A program made the translations under genes and the position numbers. A stretch of 64,000 nucleotides of DNA from Streptomyces humidus (GTDB lineage Bacteria; Actinomycetota; Actinomycetes; Streptomycetales; Streptomycetaceae). The number at the start of each line of letters is the position of its first letter. Position 1 is the first letter of the stretch. Of this stretch, positions 8,274-17,320 are shown piece after piece. The DNA lies in contig NZ_BMTL01000004.1 in NCBI RefSeq assembly GCF_014649655.1, forward strand, positions 142,340 to 206,339, in the 5' to 3' direction. The notes beneath the pieces are model-generated. The model searched no databases. It was given only the letters and a program-made list of their open reading frames with translations, and was not told where the DNA came from.

Positions 8274-9716
8274 ATGAGCAGTACTACCAACTCGCCGACG
8301 CACCACACGTCCACGATCGGCTCGATCGGCACCCCGAGCCGACGCAACACCGAGCTCGCGCTGCTGGTGTTCGCCGTCGTCATCCCGGTCTTCGCCTACG
8401 CCAACGTGGGTCTGGCCATCAACGACCAGGTGCCGTCCGGCCTCCTGAGCTACGGACTCGGCCTCGGACTGCTGGCCGGCGTCGCGCACCTCGTCGTGCG
8501 CAAGTTCGCGCCGTACGCCGACCCACTGCTGCTGCCGGTGGCCACCCTGCTCAACGGGCTCGGACTGGTCGCCATCTGGCGCCTCGACCAGTCCAGACTG
8601 CTGAAGCAGATCCACCAGGCCGGCACCGCCGCGCCACGGCAACTGCTGTACACGGCCCTGGGCATCGCCCTGTTCGTCGTGGTGCTGATCTTCCTCAAGG
8701 ACCACCGCGTCCTGCAGCGCTACACCTACATCTCCATGGTCGGCGCGGTCCTCCTGCTGCTGCTCCCGCTCGTCCCGGGCCTCGGCCAGAACATCTACGG
8801 CGCGAAGATCTGGATCTCGGTCGCCGGTTTCTCCATCCAGCCCGGCGAGTTCGCCAAGATCGTCCTGGCGATCTTCTTCGCCGGCTATCTGATGGTGAAG
8901 CGCGACGCACTCGCCCTCGCCAGCCGCCGCGTCCTCGGCCTGTACCTGCCGCGCGGCCGCGACCTCGGCCCGATCATCGTGGTCTGGCTCATCTCCATCC
9001 TGATCCTGGTCTTCGAGACGGACCTCGGCACCTCGCTGCTGTTCTTCGGAATGTTCGTCATCATGCTGTACGTCGCCACCGAGCGGACCAGCTGGATCGT
9101 CTTCGGCCTGCTGATGTCCGCGGTCGGCGCGGTCGGCGTGGCCAGCTTCGAAAGCCACGTCCAGCAGCGCGTACAGGCATGGCTCGACCCGATGCGCGAG
9201 TACAAGCTCAGCCAGTCCGGCGCCCCCGGCATCCACTCCGAGCAGGCCATGCAGGCCCTGTGGGCGTTCGGCTCCGGCGGCACGCTGGGCACCGGCTGGG
9301 GCCAGGGCCACTCCGAGCTGATCCGCTTCGCCGCCAACTCCGACTTCATCCTCGCCACCTTCGGCGAGGAACTCGGCCTCGCCGGCATCATGGCGCTCCT
9401 GCTCCTGTACGGCCTGATCGTCGAGCGCGGCGTGCGCACCGCCCTCGCCGCCCGCGACCCCTTCGGCAAACTGCTGGCCATCGGCCTCTCCGGCGCCTTC
9501 GCCCTCCAGGTGTTCGTCGTCGCCGGCGGCGTCATGGGCCTCATCCCCCTGACCGGCATGACGATGCCCTTCCTCGCCTACGGCGGTTCCTCCGTCATCG
9601 CCAACTGGGCCCTGATCGGCATCCTGATCAGAATCAGCGACACCGCGCGCCGCCCGGCGCCCGCGCCCGCCTCCAACCCCGACGCCGAGATGACCCAGGT
9701 GGTCCGCCCGTCATGA
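8274..9716 (+). CDS. rodA: SEDS-family peptidoglycan glycosyltransferase (RodA/FtsW)
   Basis: 480 residues and strongly hydrophobic, with about ten to twelve membrane segments. It carries SEDS-family signatures such as LGTGWGQGHSELIRF and, near the end, PLTGMTMPFLAYGGSS. SEDS proteins polymerise lipid II into glycan strands with a cognate class B penicillin-binding protein. The partner is the next gene, pbpA, whose ATG overlaps this stop codon (ATGA at 9713-9716), so the two are translationally coupled. The context argues for the RodA/FtsW paralogue of the fha-pkn cluster rather than the division FtsW of the mur operon. Confidence 0.93.
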   Translation: MSSTTNSPTHHTSTIGSIGTPSRRNTELALLVFAVVIPVFAYANVGLAINDQVPSGLLSYGLGLGLLAGVAHLVVRKFAPYADPLLLPVATLLNGLGLVAIWRLDQSRLLKQIHQAGTAAPRQLLYTALGIALFVVVLIFLKDHRVLQRYTYISMVGAVLLLLLPLVPGLGQNIYGAKIWISVAGFSIQPGEFAKIVLAIFFAGYLMVKRDALALASRRVLGLYLPRGRDLGPIIVVWLISILILVFETDLGTSLLFFGMFVIMLYVATERTSWIVFGLLMSAVGAVGVASFESHVQQRVQAWLDPMREYKLSQSGAPGIHSEQAMQALWAFGSGGTLGTGWGQGHSELIRFAANSDFILATFGEELGLAGIMALLLLYGLIVERGVRTALAARDPFGKLLAIGLSGAFALQVFVVAGGVMGLIPLTGMTMPFLAYGGSSVIANWALIGILIRISDTARRPAPAPASNPDAEMTQVVRPS

Positions 9717-11182
9717 ACAAGCCCCTGCGCCGGATCGCGATCTTCTGCGGCATCCTCGTCCTGACCCTGCTGCTGCGCGACAACTACCTGCAGTACGTCA
9801 AGGCCGACAGCCTCGCCAGCGACACCAAGAACCGCCGCGTCAACATCACCCGCTACTCCACCCCACGCGGCAACATCATCGTCGACGGCAAAGCCATCAC
9901 CGGCTCGGTCGAGACCAGCGGCGACTACAAGTACAAGCGCACCTGGTCCAACGGCGCCATGTGGGCGCCGGTCACCGGCTATTCCTCGCAGGCCTTCGGC
10001 GCCAACCAGCTGGAGAGGCTCGAGGACGGCATCCTCAGCGGCAACGACGACCGGCTCTTCTTCCGCAACACCCTGGACATGATCACGGGCAAGGAGAAGG
10101 AGGGCGGCAGCGTCCTCACCACCCTCAACGCCGCCGCCCAGAAGGCCGCCTTCCAGGGACTCGGCGACAAGAAGGGCGCGGTCGCCGCGATCGAGCCGTC
10201 CACCGGCAAGATCCTCGCGCTGGTCTCCACCCCTTCCTACGACCCGTCGAAGTTCGCCGGCTCCTCCGACGCCGACGCCCAGGCATGGAGCAAGGTCCAG
10301 AAGAAGAACGACCCCGACGACCCGATGCTCAACCGCGCACTGCGCGAGACCTACCCGCCGGGCTCCACGTTCAAGGTCGTCACCGCCGCCGCCGCACTGG
10401 AGAACGGCGAGGTCGCCGGCGTCGACGAGAAGACCAAGACCCCCGACCCGTTCCCGCTGCCGCAGTCCTCCAGCAAGCTCACCAACGAGCACGGCGACTG
10501 CGAGAACGCCACCCTGCGCTACGCGCTCATGGTGTCCTGCAACACCGTCTTCGCGAAGATGGCCGACAACGTCGGCAACAAGAAGATGATCGAGCAGGCG
10601 GAGAAGTTCGGCTTCAACGAGGCCGAACTGGACACCCCGGTGCGCGCCGCCGAGTCGATCTTCCCCCAGGACAACCGGCCGCAGAACTCGCTGGACGGCA
10701 TCGGCCAGGGCTCCAACCGCGCCACCCCGCTCCAGATGGCCATGGTCGCCTCGGCGGTCGCCAACGACGGCAAGCTGATGAAGCCGTACATGGTCGACCA
10801 GCTCAAGGCCCCGAACCTGGACACCCTGGAGACGACCCAGCCGCAGCAGCTGTCCCAGGCCGTCTCCTCCAAGACCGCGCAGGCCCTCCAGGAAATGATG
10901 GAAACGGTCGTCAACGACCCGCAGGGCACCGGCGGCAAGGCCAAGATCAACGGCGTCGTCGTCGGCGGCAAGACCGGCACCGCACAGCACGGCCTCAACA
11001 ACAGCGAGAAGCCGTACGCCTGGTTCATCTCGTACGCCAAGCTCTCCGACGGCAGCGCCCCGGTCGCCGTGGCCGTCGTCGTCGAGGACGGCGCGGCCGA
11101 CCGCGGCGACATCACCGGCGGCGGTCTCGCCGGGCCGATCGCAAGGGACGTGATGAAGGCAGTCATCGACAGCAAGAAGTGA
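9713..11182 (+). CDS. pbpA: class B penicillin-binding protein (transpeptidase)
   Basis: 489 residues. The ATG at 9713 overlaps the rodA stop by 4 nt. One N-terminal membrane anchor (about 7-23) precedes a short dimerisation region and the transpeptidase domain. The three active-site motifs are intact: STFK with nucleophile Ser218 and Lys221, SCN at 275-277, and KTGT at 420-423. It cross-links peptide stems outside the membrane, paired with the RodA-type polymerase. In mycobacteria PbpA is a PknB substrate needed for normal division, and its position immediately before pknB fits that. Confidence 0.93.
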   Translation: MNKPLRRIAIFCGILVLTLLLRDNYLQYVKADSLASDTKNRRVNITRYSTPRGNIIVDGKAITGSVETSGDYKYKRTWSNGAMWAPVTGYSSQAFGANQLERLEDGILSGNDDRLFFRNTLDMITGKEKEGGSVLTTLNAAAQKAAFQGLGDKKGAVAAIEPSTGKILALVSTPSYDPSKFAGSSDADAQAWSKVQKKNDPDDPMLNRALRETYPPGSTFKVVTAAAALENGEVAGVDEKTKTPDPFPLPQSSSKLTNEHGDCENATLRYALMVSCNTVFAKMADNVGNKKMIEQAEKFGFNEAELDTPVRAAESIFPQDNRPQNSLDGIGQGSNRATPLQMAMVASAVANDGKLMKPYMVDQLKAPNLDTLETTQPQQLSQAVSSKTAQALQEMMETVVNDPQGTGGKAKINGVVVGGKTGTAQHGLNNSEKPYAWFISYAKLSDGSAPVAVAVVVEDGAADRGDITGGGLAGPIARDVMKAVIDSKK

Positions 11183-11351
11183 CCCCCATCACGTCGCCTA
11201 CACATCGGTGCACGTTGCGATACCGGTCTCGTATCGGGTGACGGGCTTGGCCAGGTCACACAGCGCCGTCCGGGTACGGTAAGCCCGGACGGCAGCCTCC
11301 GACCGCACACGTGTGCCGGTCGGGACCGACGGAGAGGGCTGGTAGGTAGCT

Positions 11352-13343
11352 ATGGAAGAGCCGCGTCGCCTCGGCGGCCGGTACGAGCTGGGCCACGTGC
11401 TCGGTCGTGGTGGCATGGCGGAGGTCTATTTCGCGCATGACACCCGCCTCGGCCGCGCCGTGGCGGTGAAGACGCTGCGCGTGGACCTCGCGCGCGACCC
11501 TTCCTTCCAGGCCCGGTTCCGCCGGGAGGCCCAGTCGGCCGCCTCGCTCAACCACCCCGCGATCGTCGCGGTGTACGACACGGGCGAGGACTACATCGAC
11601 GGGGTCTCGATCCCGTACATCGTCATGGAGTACGTCGAGGGCTCCACACTCCGCGAGCTGCTCCACTCCGGCCGCAAGCTGCTGCCGGAGCGGACGCTGG
11701 AGATGACCATCGGCATCCTGCAGGCCCTGGAGTACTCGCACAGAGCCGGCATCGTCCACCGCGACATCAAGCCCGCGAACGTCATGCTGACGCGCAACGG
11801 CCAGGTCAAGGTCATGGACTTCGGCATCGCCCGCGCCATGGGCGACTCCGGGATGACGATGACGCAGACGTCCGCGGTCATCGGCACCGCCCAGTACCTC
11901 TCGCCCGAGCAGGCGAAGGGCGAGCAGGTCGACGCACGCTCCGACCTGTACTCGACGGGCTGCCTGCTCTACGAACTGCTGACGGTCCGGCCGCCCTTCG
12001 TCGGGGACTCCCCGGTCGCGGTGGCCTACCAGCACGTGCGGGAGGAACCGCAGCCACCGAGCGTCTTCGACCCCGAGATCACCCCCGAGATGGACGCCAT
12101 CGTCCTCAAGGCACTGGTCAAGGACCCGAACTACCGCTACCAGTCGGCCGACGAGATGCGCCTGGACATCGAGGCCTGCCTCGACGGCCAGCCGGTCGCG
12201 GCCACGGCGGCGATGGGCTCGGTCGGCTATGGCAGTTACGGCGGTTACGGCGACGACCAGGCGACCACCGCCCTGCGCGCGGACGCCGGCGCCACGTCGA
12301 TGCTGCCGCCCATGAACCCGGACGACGGCGGCTACGGCTACGACGACCGCCCCGACCGGCGCCGCCAGAAGAAGTCCAACACCTCGACGATCCTGCTGGT
12401 CCTCGCCGCGGTCCTGGTGCTCGTCGGCGCGATCCTGATCGGCAAGTGGGTGTTCACCGGCGACGGCGCCGCCGACAAGGCCTTCCCCGTCCCGAACTTC
12501 GTGAACAAGTCACAGGCCGAGGCCCTGACGATGGCCAAGAACTCCGAGCTGAAACCGGTGTTCACCAAGAAGCCCTGTGAGAGCACCGCCAAGGGCAACA
12601 TCTGCTCGCAGGACCCGGCCTTGGGCAAGACCGTCAACAAGGGCGACACGATCAACCTCGTCGTCTCGACGGGGGCGCCGAAGGTGGTCGTGCCGACGGT
12701 CCTCGGCAAGAGCCTGGACGAAGCGAAGGCGCTCCTGGAAGGCGACCAGTACCAGTTCGAGATCAAGACGAAGGAAGAGGTGTCCACCGAGAAGGAGGGC
12801 ACCGTCACGGGGCAGAACCCCAGGCTGGGCACGGAGGTGGAGAAGGGCACCACCATCACCCTCACCGTCGCCAAGGCCGAGGAGAAGGCGACCGTCCCCG
12901 ACGTCTCCAACAAGAGCTGCGACGAAGCCAAGGCCCAGATGGAGCAGAACAGCCTCAAGGGCGACTGCGTCGAGGTCGACACCCAGGACCAGAACCAGGT
13001 CGGCAAGGTCGTCCAGACCGTCCCGTCCATCGGCTCCCAGGCCGACAAGGGCTCCAAGGTCCAGATCCAGATCGGCAAGAGCAGCCAGCCCGAGCAGACG
13101 CAGGTCCCGGGCAACCTCCAGGGCATGTCCGTCAAGGACGCCAAGCAGGCACTGCAGAACGCGGGCCTGAACGTCGGCAACATCGCCGGCTCCTCGGACG
13201 ACGACGCCCAGGTCATCAGCTCGGACCCGGCCCCCGGCAGCACCGTCAACAAGGGACAGACGGTCAACCTGATCGCCATCAAGAACGGCGGAGGCGGCGG
13301 CAACAACAACGGCGGCGGCTTCTTCGGCGGAGGCGGCGGCTGA
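11352..13343 (+). CDS. pknB: Hanks-type Ser/Thr protein kinase with four PASTA domains
   Basis: 663 residues. Kinase domain at about 13-280, with glycine loop LGRGGMAEV, Lys40 in AVKTL, catalytic HRD ending at Asp138, DFG at 156-158 and SPEQ in the activation region, so it should be active. After a Gly/Tyr-rich juxtamembrane stretch comes one membrane helix (about 346-367), then four PASTA repeats (about 375-650) and a Gly/Asn-rich tail. PASTA repeats sense muropeptides or lipid II; the kinase phosphorylates FHA proteins and wall enzymes. A 169-bp gap before it could hold its own promoter. A strong hairpin follows, closing the cluster. Confidence 0.95.
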   Translation: MEEPRRLGGRYELGHVLGRGGMAEVYFAHDTRLGRAVAVKTLRVDLARDPSFQARFRREAQSAASLNHPAIVAVYDTGEDYIDGVSIPYIVMEYVEGSTLRELLHSGRKLLPERTLEMTIGILQALEYSHRAGIVHRDIKPANVMLTRNGQVKVMDFGIARAMGDSGMTMTQTSAVIGTAQYLSPEQAKGEQVDARSDLYSTGCLLYELLTVRPPFVGDSPVAVAYQHVREEPQPPSVFDPEITPEMDAIVLKALVKDPNYRYQSADEMRLDIEACLDGQPVAATAAMGSVGYGSYGGYGDDQATTALRADAGATSMLPPMNPDDGGYGYDDRPDRRRQKKSNTSTILLVLAAVLVLVGAILIGKWVFTGDGAADKAFPVPNFVNKSQAEALTMAKNSELKPVFTKKPCESTAKGNICSQDPALGKTVNKGDTINLVVSTGAPKVVVPTVLGKSLDEAKALLEGDQYQFEIKTKEEVSTEKEGTVTGQNPRLGTEVEKGTTITLTVAKAEEKATVPDVSNKSCDEAKAQMEQNSLKGDCVEVDTQDQNQVGKVVQTVPSIGSQADKGSKVQIQIGKSSQPEQTQVPGNLQGMSVKDAKQALQNAGLNVGNIAGSSDDDAQVISSDPAPGSTVNKGQTVNLIAIKNGGGGGNNNGGGFFGGGGG

Positions 13344-13363
13344 CCGTAGGAACACATTGCAAG

Positions 13364-13403
13364 AAGTGCGGTGCGGGTCGAGGGAGACCCGCACCGCACT
13401 TCG
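13364..13403 (+). terminator. terminator after pknB
   Basis: A perfect 17-bp stem (left arm 13364-13380, right arm 13387-13403) with a 6-nt loop, 20 bp after the pknB stop. There is no clear T tract, which is common for Streptomyces terminators. Confidence 0.75.
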
Positions 13404-13529
13404 TGCAACCGTGATCAGAAACCACTAGCATGTCCATGCCGGAAACCTCGGCGTCTGTATCGCTGAGGCCTCGACCAGAGCTCACAGGCCTCTCAGGAGA
13501 GCTCACAAAATGCTTCTAGGGGGAAGACA

Positions 13530-13937
13530 TTGAAGAGGACAGCCCAGATGCTCGGCGTGGCGGTGACTGCCATGCTCGCAGCAACCCTGACCACAAGCCC
13601 CGCCCAGGCGGACGCCTTCAGCCCGGGCTGCACCACAACGGGCGCGGACGGCTTCATCTACATCCCCAGCTTCAACGGGCCGGTGACCGCGCTCAAGCTC
13701 GAGTGGCACATCACCGACACACTCGCCGACGGGCACCACGCACGAATCCGTTTTCTGTCGAAGCAACATGACGGAACGATTCACTATTGGCCGTGGCACA
13801 AGGCCGTAGGTGGCAAGGGGGACCACGAATACGCGGCCACCACGGCCACGGACAGCTACGGCATCTTCGACATCGGTGCCGAGGTGGCCCGATACGAAGG
13901 TGACACCAAGCTGAACTCGTGTGTCGACTGGAGCTGA
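13530..13937 (+). CDS. small secreted protein of unknown function
   Basis: 135 residues from a TTG at 13530. The TTG is chosen over the ATG at 13548 because it sits behind an AGGGGGA ribosome site and gives the signal peptide its basic start (MKRTAQ). The signal peptide covers about residues 1-27, with an A-x-A cleavage motif at AQA. The mature domain of about 108 residues has two cysteines (PGCTT near its start, NSCVDW at the end) that could be bridged. I recognise no domain. It has its own terminator downstream and stands alone between pknB and the nuclease gene. Confidence 0.65.
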   Translation: MKRTAQMLGVAVTAMLAATLTTSPAQADAFSPGCTTTGADGFIYIPSFNGPVTALKLEWHITDTLADGHHARIRFLSKQHDGTIHYWPWHKAVGGKGDHEYAATTATDSYGIFDIGAEVARYEGDTKLNSCVDWS

Positions 13938-13956
13938 CAGACACAAGCCGATACCC

Positions 13957-13986
13957 GGAGCCGCCGCGCGAAAGTGCGGCGGCTCC
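13957..13986 (+). terminator. terminator after the small secreted protein gene
   Basis: An 11-bp GC-rich stem (GGAGCCGCCGC and complement) with an 8-nt loop, 20 bp past the stop codon. About 245 bp with no further structure follow before the next gene. Confidence 0.65.
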
Positions 13987-14232
13987 GAGCTTCCGGCACC
14001 TCGGCGTCCTGTCTTATCGGCTCGGGCACGTCGGCGTACACGGGCGCGTGACCCGTTAACCCGGCATCTCACTGCTCGAATCCTTCGGGACCGTCACTTC
14101 GCCCCGGACCGCAGGCCCATGCGCAAATCGATCGCGTCTTCCCTTGCGTCCACTCGTTACCCCTCTGGGGCGGGGTGTCATGGCACAGCTCTGCCCCGGC
14201 CACACGGCCCGATCAACGGCAGAGGGACAGAC

Positions 14233-15282
14233 ATGATCAACGAATCGGCACTCGTGGAATCCAGGAGCCTGCGCGACGGCGTACTCGAACGCACCGACGT
14301 CCTCGACAGGGTGAAGGCCCTGTCCCTGCTCCCGGACGGCCTGCACGTCACCACGGCGATGGTGGCGGCGTACTTCGGCGTCACCAACGAGGCCGTCCGC
14401 CAGCTCAAAGCACGCCACCACGGGGAGTTGTCAGGCAACGGAATGGTCACCCTGCAAGGCCCTGACCTCGCAGAATTCAAGCGTGACGTCCTGTCACGCT
14501 ATCCGGGAGGTTATCCACAGCCTCGTTCCAGCCTCACGCTGTACTCCCGCCGCGCAGTCCTCAACGTCGCGATGCTCCTCCGCGACAGCGAAGTCGCCCG
14601 TCAGGTGCGCAGGTACCTTCTCGACATGGAGTACCGGGCGCGGACGCACCCTGTGGACAACCCCGTCCCCTCGGACTCCGCGTCCCTCGACGACCGCATC
14701 GACCAGCGCATCACCCACATCCTCGGCAGGACCGTCGTCCCCATGTTCTCCGCCCTGATCGAAACATCGGGCGAGCATCAGCGGGAGCTGATCGCTCTCC
14801 GGTCAGGCGTCCAGCGGATCGAGAAGCGACTCCGGCAGCACCACGCCCGGCTGCAGCGGCTGGAGGCCCCGCGCGAAGACCGGCCCCTCGCCGGAGTCAT
14901 GGCCTCCATGGACGCCATGAACGGGCGCGAGTTCGAGGAGCACGTCGCCGCCCTGCTGCGCCGCGACGGCTGCACCGGCGTCGTCGTGCAAGGCGGCGGA
15001 AGGGACCGCGGCGTCGACATCACCGCCCTCACGGCCCACGGACGACGCCTCGTCGTCCAGTGCAAGAGGTTCTCGCCCCACATCTCCATCACCAGCCCCG
15101 AGCTCCAGAAGTTCGTCGGGGCGGCCAAAGTCCTCCACGACTCCGAGGTGGCCCTGTTCGTGGCGACCTGCCCCTTCACCCGTGACGCCCTCGACATCGC
15201 CGCCGAGACCGGCATCACCGCCGTGCACCGCGGGCTGCTGGAGCAGTGGAGCGCCGGAACGCCGCTGGCCGCCCTCGAGTGA
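14233..15282 (+). CDS. DNA-binding/Mrr-type restriction endonuclease fusion protein
   Basis: 349 residues from the ATG at 14233, behind AGAGGGA; the longer frame beginning at 13921 is not supported. N-terminal part (about 30-65): a helix-turn-helix-like VTTAMVAAYFGVTNEAVRQL. Next comes a segment (about 95-135) with LYSRRAVLNVAMLLR and VARQVRRYLLDME that resembles phage antirepressor or BRO-N-type DNA-binding modules. A charged helical linker lies at about 180-215. The C-terminal Mrr-like PD-(D/E)xK domain (about 235-345) carries FEEHVAALL, GRDRGVDI (Asp262) and VVQCKR (Gln276, Lys278). Mrr domains cleave modified or foreign DNA, so a defensive role is plausible but inferred. It is a lone gene between two terminators with no methyltransferase beside it. 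Confidence 0.8.
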   Translation: MINESALVESRSLRDGVLERTDVLDRVKALSLLPDGLHVTTAMVAAYFGVTNEAVRQLKARHHGELSGNGMVTLQGPDLAEFKRDVLSRYPGGYPQPRSSLTLYSRRAVLNVAMLLRDSEVARQVRRYLLDMEYRARTHPVDNPVPSDSASLDDRIDQRITHILGRTVVPMFSALIETSGEHQRELIALRSGVQRIEKRLRQHHARLQRLEAPREDRPLAGVMASMDAMNGREFEEHVAALLRRDGCTGVVVQGGGRDRGVDITALTAHGRRLVVQCKRFSPHISITSPELQKFVGAAKVLHDSEVALFVATCPFTRDALDIAAETGITAVHRGLLEQWSAGTPLAALE

Positions 15283-15296
15283 CCGGACAGCATGGC

Positions 15297-15339
15297 GAAG
15301 GCCCGAAGCCGCAACGGGAACTTGCGGCTTCGGGCCTTC
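15297..15339. terminator. bidirectional terminator between the nuclease and sortase genes
   Basis: A perfect 18-bp stem (15297-15314 with 15322-15339) and a 7-nt loop between convergent genes. It can serve both the plus-strand nuclease gene and the minus-strand sortase operon. Confidence 0.8.
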
Positions 15340-15382
15340 GTCATGCTAGCGACAGACACCCCACCGATAGAGGCCCATCGCC

Positions 15383-16138
15383 TCACCCCAGCTCCTTCGG
15401 CGGCGTCCGGTGCGCGTCCACCTTCTCCACCCGGACCAGCTCGCCCCAGACCACGTACCGGTAGCGGCTCGTGTACACCGGCGTGCAGGTCGTCAGCGTG
15501 ATGTAGTGGCCGGCCTTCTTCCTGCCGGACTCCTTCGGGATCCCACCGAGCACCTCGACGTTGTACTTCGACGTCTCGGGCAGGACCGCGTACACCTTGT
15601 AGACGTACCAGTCGTCCTTCGTCTCGAAGACGATCGGGTCGCCCTTCTCCAGCTTGTCGATGTTGTGGAACTTCGCGCCGTGGCCGTCACGGTGCGCGGC
15701 GAGCGTGAAGTTGCCCTTCCTGCCCGTCATCGGCAGGGCGGACTTGACGGGCTCGGTGTAGTAGCCGGCCACGCCCTCGTTGAGAACCTTCGACGACGTG
15801 CCCTTCTCGACCAACACCTCGCCGTTCCTCATCGCGGGCACATGCAGGAAGCCGATGCCGTCCTTGGTGTCGAGCGCCCCAGGACCGGTGTCCTCCTGGG
15901 CCCAGCTGTCGCGCACCTTGTCACCCTGCCGGTGCGCCTGCCGGTCGGCGACGACGTTGGTCCACCACAGGGAGTAGACGACGAACAGGCCCAGCACCAG
16001 GCCTGCCGTGATGAGGAGTTCACCGAAGACGCTGACGGCGAAGGCGATCCGGCCGCGCCCTCGGCGCCGCGGCCCGGGCCGGGACGCCTCCAGGCGCGCA
16101 TGCTCTTCGTGATCGGTGTCGCCGGTGGTCGCTGCCAC
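15383..16138 (-). CDS. srtE2: class E sortase
   Basis: 251 residues if translation starts at the GTG at 16138, which has AGGGG about 10 nt upstream; ATG codons at 16165 and 16180 are in-frame alternatives. A short Arg-rich cytoplasmic tail is followed by one membrane helix (AVSVFGELLITAGLVLGLFV). The extracellular sortase domain has catalytic His in LAAHRDG, Cys in LTTCTP and Arg in RYRYVVWG. Class E sortases of streptomycetes recognise LAXTG-type signals and attach chaplins and other proteins to peptidoglycan. By position this matches SrtE2 (SCO3849) of S. coelicolor. It is last in a leftward operon that includes two more sortases. Confidence 0.88.
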   Translation of the reverse strand: MAATTGDTDHEEHARLEASRPGPRRRGRGRIAFAVSVFGELLITAGLVLGLFVVYSLWWTNVVADRQAHRQGDKVRDSWAQEDTGPGALDTKDGIGFLHVPAMRNGEVLVEKGTSSKVLNEGVAGYYTEPVKSALPMTGRKGNFTLAAHRDGHGAKFHNIDKLEKGDPIVFETKDDWYVYKVYAVLPETSKYNVEVLGGIPKESGRKKAGHYITLTTCTPVYTSRYRYVVWGELVRVEKVDAHRTPPKELG

Positions 16139-16198
16139 GTTCAATCTGCCCCTACTCGACTGCATGCCCACCCGAGGCATGCCACCCGGTCCCCGCGC

Positions 16199-17320
16199 CT
16201 ACTCGACGAGCGCGTCCGGCTTGCCCTTGCTGCGCGGCCGTTCCTCGACCATCTTGCCCCAGACGATCAGCCGGTACTTGCTGGTGAACTCCGGGGTGCA
16301 GGTGGTGAGTGTGATGTACCGGCCCGGACGGGTGAACCCGGAGCCCGGCGGGACGGGATCGAGCACGCTGGTGTTGCTCGGCGCGGTCACCGGCAGCAAG
16401 GACGTCATCTTGTAGACGAAGTACTCGTCCTGGGTCTCGACGACGATGTCGTCGCCCGCCTGCAGCCGGTTGATGTACCGGAACGGCTCGCCGTGCGTGT
16501 TGCGGTGGCCCGCGAGCCCGAAGTTTCCCGTCTTCGCCTCCGGCATCGCCGTCGTCAGCGGGCCCTCTCCGTAGTGCCCCACCATTCCCTTGTCGAGCAC
16601 CTTCTTGTTGCTCACGCCCTCAGCGATCGGCACCACCACGTCCAGCGTGGGGATGTGCAGGATGGCGAAGCCCTGCCCCGGCGAGAAGGCCCCCGGGGCC
16701 CGCGTGCCGCTCGCCCAGTCGTCCTGGAGGCTACTGGCCTCCTTGTCCGCCTGCGCGTGGGCCCGCACGTTCGTCCACCACAGCTGGTACGTGACGAACA
16801 GCAGCATCAGCACACCCGTGGTGATGAACACCTCGCCGACCGCCCGGCTGGCGACGACCGCCGCGCTCGGCTTGCGGGCCCGCTGCCGGCGCCGGGCCTC
16901 GACGCGGGACAGGGGCCGCTCGTCCTGGGACGGCGCGTCGGGCCCGTCGTATGCCTCGGAGACCTCACCATGGCCGTGGCCGCCATGCACGCCATGACGC
17001 CCATGACGGCCCTTGGCTGCCTTCCTGCGGGCCGCACGTCCGCCCGCCGGGGTTCCAGGGACCGGAGAGGCCACGGGCGCGCCAGAGGCGGATATGGGGC
17101 CACCGCCGAACGCCGGCGCCGGCGGGATGCGCAGCGCCACCGTCTCGTCGTCGAGCGGCGGCCGGTACGGCTCCCCCGCACGGGGGTCGGCCCCGGGCCC
17201 GAGGCCGGCCTCGGGCCCGGCCCCGCCCGCGGCTCCGGATCCTCCGTAAGGGTCACCGCCGAAGGACTCGTACGGCGCGGCGCCGTACGAGTCCTTGCGC
17301 TCGGGGCGCAGCGCGGTCAC
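16199..17320 (-). CDS. srtE1: class E sortase with a long proline/glycine-rich N-terminus
   Basis: 373 residues from the GTG at 17320, which overlaps the stop of the upstream amidotransferase gene (GTGA), so the two are coupled. The first 150 or so residues are low-complexity (Gly, Pro, Ala, and a His-rich stretch HGRHGVHGGHGHG) and probably cytoplasmic. One membrane helix follows (VGEVFITTGVLMLLFVTYQL), then the sortase domain with His in AGHRNTHG, Cys in LTTCTPE and Arg in KYRLIVWG. By position it matches SrtE1 (SCO3850), needed with SrtE2 for chaplin anchoring and aerial growth. The role of the long His-rich cytoplasmic tail is unknown. Confidence 0.88.
   Translation of the reverse strand: MTALRPERKDSYGAAPYESFGGDPYGGSGAAGGAGPEAGLGPGADPRAGEPYRPPLDDETVALRIPPAPAFGGGPISASGAPVASPVPGTPAGGRAARRKAAKGRHGRHGVHGGHGHGEVSEAYDGPDAPSQDERPLSRVEARRRQRARKPSAAVVASRAVGEVFITTGVLMLLFVTYQLWWTNVRAHAQADKEASSLQDDWASGTRAPGAFSPGQGFAILHIPTLDVVVPIAEGVSNKKVLDKGMVGHYGEGPLTTAMPEAKTGNFGLAGHRNTHGEPFRYINRLQAGDDIVVETQDEYFVYKMTSLLPVTAPSNTSVLDPVPPGSGFTRPGRYITLTTCTPEFTSKYRLIVWGKMVEERPRSKGKPDALVE

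Noticed and set aside
7032..9311. 759-codon minus-strand frame opposite pstP and rodA
   Set aside because: Antisense shadow of two well-supported genes; typical of high-GC DNA where the complementary frame lacks stops.
11218..11236. Inverted repeat CGATAC/GTATCG upstream of pknB as operator
   Set aside because: Only 6 bp per arm with a 7-nt spacer, expected by chance in a window of this size.
14003..14232. Extension of the nuclease frame upstream to 13921
   Set aside because: It would overlap the secreted-protein gene and its terminator; AGAGGGA before the ATG at 14233 gives a natural start.
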